DNA from: Dactylis glomerata
Taxonomy: Eukaryota > Streptophyta > Magnoliopsida > Poales > Poaceae
Length of the DNA: 64,000 bases
Assembly: GCA_007115705.1 (NCBI GenBank)
Contig: QXEO01000247.1
Coordinates: 13,058,933 to 13,122,932, forward strand
Direction: 5' to 3'
Shown here piece after piece: positions 56,032 to 64,000 of the stretch (within the stretch, counting starts at the first letter, position 1; the number at the start of each line of letters is the position of its first letter). The notes under the pieces were generated by a model, which saw only the letters and a list, made by a program, of their open reading frames with translations, had not been told where the DNA came from and searched no databases. The position numbers were made by a program, and so were the translations under genes.

Positions 56032-59000
56032 TCAGCGAAGGCCACACCAAGATGAAGAAGATCCATTGTTCCTCAACTCTTCACAAGGTGCAGGGAAAAC
56101 TTCATGTGCCTCTCCATACACAGACTCGCAGTGCCATAAAGCCTGATGCTTTATCGCTTTTAGGCTAATGTTTCTGAAGCAGATTCCATCATAAACCGCC
56201 CCGTGCACCGCTTCCAACATCGGCGCGCGCTGCACATCCACACCAACAATGTCGAAAATATGGATATCACTGATCATCGGTAGCGCTGACCTGTCATACT
56301 TGTCGTCAGAGTGGTCATTTGAACCACGGCTGAACCTTATCGGCACCTTGACCTTCTCCATTGTCACGGTCGCGATGGTGATGTTTCTTATGTACCCGCC
56401 GCGCCCCACGTCGGTCTTGAACCTCACCGCAGATGCAGAATTCCATATGTGGAGGTCACGGACGACCACATTTGATATCCCACCAGACATCTCGCTTCCG
56501 AAACCTACACCCGAGCACGTAGGCGTTGTGCCTGAAACCCGTTGGATGATAATGTTTGAGCTGGGTTTGCCTACAGATATCCCATACTGATCCCAGCCAC
56601 TCTTGACAGCAACCAAGTCATCTCCACTCTCAATATAGCAGTCCTCCACACAAACTTCTGAACTTGAGTCTGTTATTGTTCATCAAGAGAAATGTATGGA
56701 TAAGTTTGTTCTTTGTTGTTAGTATAGAAATTGTCATGATCTCGAAGGAGTCACATATGAAGTACACAAATAAGTCTTTAGTTTGAAGAAAAAGATACAT
56801 AACTGCTATCTGCACAAAAGTACAATCCATGTTCCGAACTGGCACCATGGTAAAAGGTCTGAAGTTTTGTGAGAGGAAAATACTGTAAATTTAAGAGCAC
56901 AAACCTGGATCAATGCCATCGGTGTTTGGAGCATTCAGGGGCGCTAGTATAGTCAAATCTTTGATCACCACGTTTCTGAACATTAATTATGCATCGTCAG
57001 CTTATGGTTTCAGAAGAAAGAAAATGAGGATGGTTCTCTAGTAGAAAATGAAGTCCTAACTGTTTCAGCATGATAACCAACCTGCAGTAGACCGGATGCA
57101 CTGTCCAAAATGGGGAGTTGCGTAGGGTGACGTTGGAGATCATGACGTTGGTCGAATTCACGAGCTCGATAAGATGACCTCTTGTGTGGTTCAGAGTTTT
57201 GTTCCACCATAGCTCCCACCACATCCTGCCTTGGCCATCTACGGTCCCATTGCTACCTGACACGCAAATGGAAACAATTTTTAAGTACAGTCAAAGTGAA
57301 TTCTTTCTTCCACTGCTAATACCCCCGCAAACTGAACTTTTATGCTTAAATCGACGCGCTGTTGCAGGGGATTGTTTCAGATCTCTGATTTTATGCGCAG
57401 TTCCTATTTTACTGACCAAACTTGAAAGTAGATACTGTTAAGCAGTTGCTGTACCAGTAATAACAACATCGTCTAGGTCTTGTCCGTGGATGAGGCTAAT
57501 GTGCCGCAGTCCTAGTCTTTCCCTCCCACGCCCATAAGACGGCAATGGTGCTACGAGAGGCCAATCTTCAGGATCCTGCACATCACAGTCCAACAGTCAA
57601 ATTTGCAGCTCTGAAGTCAACCTACCCAAAAGTGATTGAACTCATTGAAGAACATATGAAGTGCTGGGGATTCTTAGTACTTAATTACAAATACATGAAT
57701 CATTATTAAATCAAGAATCTGGCATTGGTCCCCTTAAAGATGATTTCCTCTGTTATGATGTTGGACTTGAAGATCCATACTATGATTGTCCTATAATATT
57801 GGGTGGTGGATTATTGCAGCGCCAGTGCATGTGACAGCAATGTCAAACTCCTAGCTAACACTCTTAATCATGGTTTCTTTCCCAACTACTACTTTGTACA
57901 CGGCCACCCATCACAGAAAGTAGTATTACAGTATCACCATACAAGGGATTCTTTTCACCAAATTCATCTCACATGAAGTCTCCATATATAGTAGCGATCT
58001 GTAAAGTTAGTTGGCCATTGCGTTTGCATGCACCAAAAAAGGGTACTAGCTCCTGCAGAAAGCTCCATACCACAGATTCTTCTAGCCTTTTAGTGCTAGC
58101 ATATGAGCAAATTAGACATATCTACAAGCAACACAATAGTAGCATCAAGTCAGCCAGTCCAAGCAGAAGTGAGGACAAAGCAAAGGCACACGCACTGTGT
58201 GAATTAGTTGGAACGAACAACAACATGTGGCAAGCTGCTGAAGTCACAGGAAGAAGCCAACAACCGTCCAAGCATGTGCATGATTCCAAACCCACCACAG
58301 CATCTCTTTTCCCTTTGGTTTTTCAATGGTCACTGACAAGTGACAGCACAAGTGCACAAGCGTTGGAGCCAGTTTCGCATCGCCGAATCGAACAAGAACA
58401 TTGACTGTAATGATAGCTTAGCTGTGTGCAATTTTTTTTCCTTTTTTGAAAAAGAAGTTGTCGCCTGTCGGCACTAATCAACATGATTGTTCACATCAGG
58501 AGAAATTAATTTTGCATTTAGATGTGTAGCTTTTACTTAGTAGAGTGCAATCTAGTAGTAATAATTTGCACTAGTAATCTAACAAGATTTGAGAGGGGAA
58601 ATATATGCGATTAAATGAGAAGGAACAAGAAAAGGAAGAGGAATTAGCGGATGATGGATCATGGATGGCCGGACACGTACCTGGGAGCCGAGGATGACCG
58701 CGCCGTGGTACAGGAAGAGCGTGAAGCGGCTTGTGAGGTTGAAGCTCCCTGTCAGCCACCTCCCCGGCGGCACCTCCAGCCTGGCGCCGCCGCCGCCGGC
58801 CCGCTCCTCCAGCGCCGCCACCGCGCGCCGGAACGCCGCGGTGTTGGACGTCACCCCGTCGCCCACGGCCCCGAACTCCTCCACCGACGCCGTCACCGCG
58901 CGCCGCCCCGAGCCGCGGTAGAACGCCGCGCAGCTGTCGATGGCGCCGTGGCCCGCGGATGGGGCGATCAGGGCGGCGAGCGGGGCCGCGGCGGGGAGGC

Positions 59001-59115
59001 GCGTGAGGGCGAGGTAGGAGGTGGCGAGCAGGACGAGGCAGACGAGCAGAGGGGCCGCCGGCCGCGGGCACGGGCGCGGCATGGGCTCGCTCTGGACGGT
59101 GGCGTGCGGCGCCAT
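56032..59115 (-). CDS. GH28 polygalacturonase-like protein, five exons
   Basis: Minus-strand exons are 59115-58681, 57575-57455, 57256-57082, 56975-56905 and 56669-56032. All introns are GT...AG with consistent phases, giving 479 codons plus stop. Residues 22-38 form a hydrophobic signal-anchor (LLVCLVLLATSYLALTR), so the protein likely enters the secretory path. The beta-helix starts with VEEFGAVGDG (78-87). GH28 motifs are NTDGID (catalytic Asp about 263), ESGDD (Asp 284 and 285) and VRFKT in place of RIK. The usual GHG histidine motif reads SGVGFGSEMSGG, without His. Such proteins are expected to cleave or modify homogalacturonan pectin in the cell wall. The missing His, which I recall as usual in one plant clade, makes activity uncertain. 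Intron 1 is long (1.1 kb). No stops or frameshifts were found. Confidence 0.88.
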
Positions 59116-59163
59116 GAATAATGGATCATGTCACGCGGGGGAACCGCGGCGGAAAAGAAGCGA

Positions 59164-59172
59164 ATTTTATAG
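59164..59172 (-). promoter_or_regulatory. TATA box of the GH28 gene
   Basis: The minus strand reads CTATAAAAT about 50 bases upstream of the predicted ATG (59115). The surrounding text is AT-rich against a GC-rich first exon. This spacing leaves a 5' leader of about 20-25 bases, which is short but acceptable. Confidence 0.6.
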
Positions 59173-60443
59173 GTTTCTTCTGGGGCTCCGGTTCTTGCAG
59201 CTGGTCGCTCGCTGGTTGCCAGTTGCCACGTGAGAGTACCCTGGTTTCGAAAGTTTGAATTTCGAATTTAAAATCTACAGTACTTCTGTTGAAATCGATG
59301 AATTCGAATGAGTAAGAGTGAGCGTGCACGACGATTCGAGGCGGCACCTGGTCACAGATGCGTAATTTTTGTGTGGAGGCTAAAAGTGATGACGTGGTGT
59401 GCGCGCTGTCCGTATCCATTCATTCATGTGTGTGTACACGAAAGATGACATGGATATGTATGTGCCTATCAAGCCTGCCATGGTTGTCATTTTCCCCCAA
59501 ACAATATACACAAGCTATTATTTACAAAATATAAAATATTTTCTATAGTGTTTCCCTTAGAAAACCTTCAATGTTTCTTTTAACCAAAAGTGATGTGTAT
59601 GGTTCATTCCAGAGCATGAGTTTGTGAAGACACAACCGCATCATTTTCCAATTGCACATATATTGCACACAAAGTTGAGTGGTGTCTTCTGATATAAAAT
59701 TAAATTGGTTTTAGGTCAAACAAAAATTAGTTGTGTCTGGGAAGATCAATCTTCATCCACGTTAATTAGACATATAAGAAATCAAATGTCAATCATTGGT
59801 AAACCAGAGGCATCCTCCTAGCAACTCAACCAATGGTCGGTCTCAAACTTAGGTATCATTTCTTTTCTATTAAAGAAAAGACATATATGCTTTTTATGAA
59901 AGACAATGGGGTTGACTGATAAGATTATGCTTTAAACCAGAAGTTTAGGTGTAATACATGCTTCATAGAAAAGGGGGTTTTATACATGTCAGTTGTATTA
60001 AATATAGAACCCACATGAGCATTAATGATGATATAGCTTTGATAATGATTCAGCTAAGCTCAAGATAACCCCCACCAATGAAGCCATTGTTCTTCTTTGA
60101 AGGTTATACAAAAAATTGCAGTAACATAGGGACTCTAGATATATAGTACTTTCAAAAAAGGTAGTCCCTTCTATCAAACATATAAATTGCTTAATCGAAG
60201 TACTATTTTTCTAGCAAGTGAGCCACTCTAAAGATTGTATCTTTTCAAAAAGGAGAGCACCCCAGCCTCTGCATCAATAGGTGCACACAAACTTCTTTGT
60301 AAAATTATTAAAAGTCATTTAGTTATTACATCGCATGGATCATAGATGGTGGATACATGAATCGGCAATCTAAATATAAAACTCAACATAGCATCCCTAT
60401 GCTTCAACATGTCAAGCGTGGATCAAACTGCCACCCGAATCGG
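59173..60443. other. Upstream spacer of the GH28 gene
   Basis: This is AT-rich, non-coding sequence without recognisable element ends. Promoter-proximal sequence of the GH28 gene probably lies in the first few hundred bases. Confidence 0.4.
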
Positions 60444-60920
60444 CTATATATTTTTCGTACAACATTTCCAAATGGTTGCACCTAAAATCCTTTGTCTGGC
60501 ATTGCTCCACCGGCTGGAGATTGATAGGACCGTATACGAATCCAGTGGGTAGCCAAAGAGATAACCTGTAAGAAAGAGGGAAACTTGATTTGTTAAAAAT
60601 GAACTCACTTCAAACATGCCATATAGCCCACATAATAGCGCCACCACCAACTCTGATGTTGGCTTTCTCGGCCTTTACCACACTATTCAGCCAATTCCTA
60701 AATAAATTTGTACTAATGCTCATATGACGAGTGATATTGAAAGTCATGTGCATAATACTCCAAATAATTTTTCAAAAGGTTAGTCAATAAATAGATGTTG
60801 TATTGTTTTTTTACTGAAGATGTTGTATTGTTTCCTCATGATCACAAAAACAACATTTTTGTATCATTTATATCAACCGTTTTCCACCTAATAATTTCAC
60901 TATCCTAACAACATGTTTTA
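60444..60920 (-). pseudogene. LINE ORF2 C-terminal fragment (minus strand)
   Basis: On the minus strand, pieces such as CDHEETIQHLFL, ISTNLFRNWLNSVVK and VGGGAIMWAIWHV appear in changing frames. They match the zinc-binding and C-terminal part of plant LINE reverse transcriptases (HLFF...C and AIMWAIWHVRN). It is 5'-truncated and carries stops. Boundaries are approximate. Confidence 0.6.
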
Positions 60921-62089
60921 TTTCAGCTTTACATGTAATGCCTTCATTTGTTCCATCAACTGCCATAAGTTGTGTTGTCTCTATTGATTCTATGTTCATA
61001 CAATTATTTTATACACACCTTTGGATCAATACTTGTACATTATGTATTTATGTTTATGTACCACCCACATGGAAAAGTTGAAAAGGCTCAAAGTAAAAGG
61101 TAACACACAAGATACTAGATTTACTATATAAAGATTAGATTCCAAAAGCAATAAGACCACAAAGGTCTCCCTCAAAGGAGTCTAGGAGGTCCTAGACGAT
61201 AGAGATCCATGTTGGCTCAGTGTAGTTTGCCACTCCGGTGTTGTTTCACAGAGGGAGGGGGATGGGGAGGGGAGGGTTCCCTGTTTCCCTCGAAGTGTTT
61301 GTGTTGTCCCTTATATTTTCTCAGCTTTGGTCCATATAGCGAGACCTTTGCTGAATTAAGTGTTTTATCTAGGCTTCTTTATGTCACAACAATGCCCTCT
61401 TCTGAGGCAACAATCTGCATTTTTGTTGGTCTAGTTTTCTGAATCTTATAGGTTTTTGTGTTCGCCATCTTCAGCCACATATGTCAAGCTCAGAGCTCAT
61501 TCCCATCCATTATTAGAACTGTAAAGAATTTGTCCCCGATGGCATTTAATGTACGTTGGTATCTAGGATCCCTTGTTTGTTATAATTTTTCATGAATTTC
61601 CCCTTAACTATTAATTTTATATGTTTTCTAAAAAAAACATACAAAAAACAGAGTTTGCTCAGCCTTGTTGTGCCATGACTCCGTTTGTCGCGGGTGAGAG
61701 TGGACACCTTGCTACCAAACCGACCAAAAATTAAATCTTCTAAATTGTTTGATCTAATATTCTTCTAAACCAAAAGGCCCTTAGAGAGAAGGAAAACCAA
61801 CTCATTAAATAGTCTCGTATTATTGTGTGGCTAGATATTATTAATTAGAAATTGGTGCACCCCAAAACATATTCCAAGTCATGACAAGGCAACCAGATTC
61901 ACCTTTCTGGAAAGGCTTCAAGAAAGTCAAAGAAAACTTCTTTAGTGCACATTCTTTTAATACAGGAAATGGTGAGAACATTAGTTTGGGAGGATACTTG
62001 GCTAGGGGATGAGCCAATAGCTCAACAATATCCTTCTTTGTTTTACATTATCTAACAACAAACAAGTTTTTATGGCTATGTTTTAGATA
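60921..62089. other. Non-coding spacer
   Basis: The sequence is AT-rich, with a 77-codon frame at 61209-61442 that lacks any domain. No element ends were recognised. Confidence 0.4.
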
Positions 62090-62717
62090 ATATACGTACA
62101 ACTAAATATCACTTTTAGAAGATCCCTAACAAGCAATAAGTGGGCGCGTTGGCTGGAATTAGTCTAACGGCTTATGCATGTTCAACTCTCCAATGAACAA
62201 GATGTTTTTTACTTTGAGGTTAACTTCCTCTTCACGTTCGAATCCATGTACCTTGATCTTATGAATGATCATAGTAAGTACCTCCATAAATTTCTCTAAA
62301 AATTAAAAGTACCACTAGAAAGTAAGATCTTCAAGTGGTTTCTACATCGCAAAGTGAACTTAACTAAGGACAAACTTGCAAGAAGAAATTGGCAAGAAAA
62401 TATAAAATTTTGTTTATGTGATAAAGAGGACTCCATACAACACTTACTCATTATTGCCCACTTGTAAAAGTTGTTTAGTGAACAGTACACATAACTTTTA
62501 GCTTATCTCGGCCCCCTAACATCACTAATCATGTATGTTGAAAAATTGGTTACAAAGTATAGCAAAACATGAATTAAAATAGATTCAGATGGTAGCGTGT
62601 GCTATTCTTTGGGATATTTGGAATGTGTGAAATGATTATGTTTTTAACAAACTGATAGCTTCATTTTATTGTAGGTTATCCCGTTGGCTATCCATTGTAT
62701 CCGTATATGGTCCTATG
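62090..62717 (+). pseudogene. Outer LINE: zinc-binding RT tail, interrupted by an inner LINE
   Basis: Recognisable pieces are KIFKWFLHRKVNLTKDKLAR and CLCDKEDSIQHLL (about 62320-62460), then VACAILWDIWNV and IVSVYGPM (62590-62717). This is the order of the reverse-transcriptase zinc-binding region and C-terminus of plant LINEs. The frame has stops. The sequence is cut at 62717 by a second LINE and resumes at 63961 after a 15-bp duplication, continuing with text that fits the same protein tail to the window edge. Confidence 0.65.
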
Positions 62718-63945
62718 TGGTCAAACATATAGCTTTACTGGGGAAGTGGCTTTTTAAGCTACTTACTGAGGAGGGGACATGGTAAACCATACTTAAGAGG
62801 AAATACATTCGTCCAAAAGCTTTATCCCAGGTTCTATGGAAACCGAGTGATTCGCATTTTTGGGCTGGACTCATGGCAACAAAGAAGTTTTTCTTTGGTA
62901 TGGGTTCTTTTTCCATTAAGGATGGTTCCGAGGTACGGTTCTGGGAAGCAAATGGCTTGATAATGCCACTCTTCGGGAATAGCATCCGACCTTATATAGC
63001 ATTGTGCGTCACAAATGTGATACTATCGCCAAAGTTATGGAGAATTCTCCACCTTCAGTGGCATTTAGAAGGGATTTGTCTGGGCAAAGATTTGTAGCTT
63101 GGAATGCCTTGCTTCAGCATTTGGCAAACGTCCAACTACAAGATGGGCATGATGAATTCCGTTGGAATCTATATGTAAATGGACAATTTTCAGTAGCTTC
63201 CATGTACAATGCTCTTATTTTACCTGATGTGTCAATCGATAAATCTAGTAATGATAAGCTTTGGAAGTTGAAAATTCTATTAAGGATAAAGGTATTTGGA
63301 TGGTAACTACGTAAAGGAGTTGTTTTAACGAAAGATAATCTTGCAAAGCGAAATTGGCATGGAAGTAAGAAGTGTGTTTTTTGTCATCAGGATGAAACAA
63401 TTAAACACTTATTCTTCCAATGTCGTTTTGCTAGATCTATATGGCCAGTCATCCAAGTAGCTTCAACCTTGATTCCACCATGCAGTATTACCAATATATT
63501 TGGGAATTGGCTAAATGGAATCGACAAGAGGTTTAAAAGCATATTAGGGTGGGAGCGATTACCTTTATTTGGTCGCTATGGCTATGTAGAAATGATAAAG
63601 TGTTTAACGATAAAAACTCTTCCATTTTGCAGGTTATCTACAGAGCTATTGGTACACTCCGTTTGTGGTGGTCTCTGCAGCGTCCACAGGATCGCGACCT
63701 TTATATGGAGGTCTGTGCACGACTGAAAGCTACAGCGAGGGATACTTTTTCCTAACATGGATGGCCGCATAGCTTACAGATTGCTGCTTCTAGCTAGGCG
63801 ATATTACAATTGCTCACCATGATATATAATTTTGCCTTTGTACTTTAAGATACGTCTTGGTTGTGGGTTGTGTGCATCCTAGTTATGCAGAGGCCGGGTG
63901 TAAGCTTAATAACTATTAAGTAATAAAGCGCTCTTTATCGAAAAA
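62718..63945 (+). mobile_element. Inner 5'-truncated LINE with 15-bp target duplication
   Basis: GTATATGGTCCTATG flanks the element (62703-62717 and 63946-63960), and its 3' end is a short A tract (63941-63945). The body encodes the C-terminal part of LINE ORF2 in several frames: WAGLMATKKFFFGMGSFSIK (about 62857), LNGRDEFRW-like LQDGHDEFRWNLYVNGQFSV, KRNWHGSKKCVFCHQDETIK (zinc-binding), and AITFIWSLWLCRNDKVFN. A stop at 63304-63306 and frameshifts make it inactive. It is about 1.2 kb, so the endonuclease and the catalytic RT core are absent. That is normal for incomplete reverse transcription. Confidence 0.85.
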
Positions 63946-63960
63946 GTATATGGTCCTATG

Positions 63961-64000
63961 TTCAACTTGCGAAGCAGTAACAAAACATCAATTCTAGATG
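63961..64000 (+). pseudogene. Outer LINE, resumed right part
   Basis: Directly after the second copy of the 15-bp duplication, the text TTCAACTTGCGAAGCAGTAA continues the outer LINE C-terminus. It is cut by the window end. Confidence 0.5.

Noticed and set aside
57973..58404. 143-codon plus-strand frame
   Set aside because: It lies inside intron 1 of the GH28 gene on the other strand and has no domain.
58651..59121. 156-codon plus-strand frame
   Set aside because: Antisense shadow of the GC-rich first exon of the GH28 gene.

Overview
This is plant nuclear DNA, most likely from a Pooideae grass (wheat, barley, oat or ryegrass relatives). The signs are Gypsy LTRs that start TGATACGTCT, a Sirevirus-type Copia element, grass Helitrons, Tourist/Harbinger elements, and a DUF6598 gene, a family I know from grasses. 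I cannot name the species. There are no bacterial features, and most of the window is nested transposable elements.

Layout. 1-12.6 kb: a Gypsy LTR (238-3416) holds a solo LTR (1151-2686, TSD ATGTG). It is followed by a broken minus-strand DUF4283/zinc-knuckle gene and by an upstream open frame that is split by a 6.2 kb solo LTR (5933-12106, TSD CATTC). 13.5-14.4 kb: Harbinger-like and CACTA-like scraps. 14,383-25,609: a complete Sirevirus-type Copia element (TSD CCTTG) with gag, pol and a third, env-like gene. That third gene has its own TATA box, palindrome cluster and intron. 25.6-29.4 kb: LTR and DNA-transposon remnants, then a GC-rich stretch. 29,441-32,652 (+): a five-exon gene with two DUF6598 domains. 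33.5-35.2 kb: a small Helitron. 35.2-38 kb: repeat remnants. 38.06-39.24 kb: an LRR receptor-kinase pseudogene carrying a MITE. 40.2-43.4 kb: a second, badly decayed env-like gene split by a 1.39 kb Harbinger element (TSD TGA). 44,905-54,755: two Helitrons joined head to tail, each with the same promoter module; the first carries a Raf-like kinase fragment. A nearby duplicated segment (39.47-39.8 kb) preserves the empty insertion site. 56,032-59,115 (-): an apparently intact five-exon GH28 polygalacturonase-like gene. 60.4-64 kb: LINE tails, including one LINE nested in another with a 15-bp TSD.

Only the DUF6598 and GH28 genes look like intact host genes; their exon phases add up to open frames of 890 and 479 residues. 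They do not form an operon or pathway. The most unusual feature is the Sirevirus env-like gene, which looks like an independent transcription unit inside the retrotransposon and uses the same palindromic motif as the LTRs. The joined Helitron pair comes next. Retrotransposon and transposon coding regions are broken mostly by CAG-to-TAG or CGA-to-TGA type stops, the pattern expected from deamination of methylated cytosines. All alignments and mismatch counts were done by eye.
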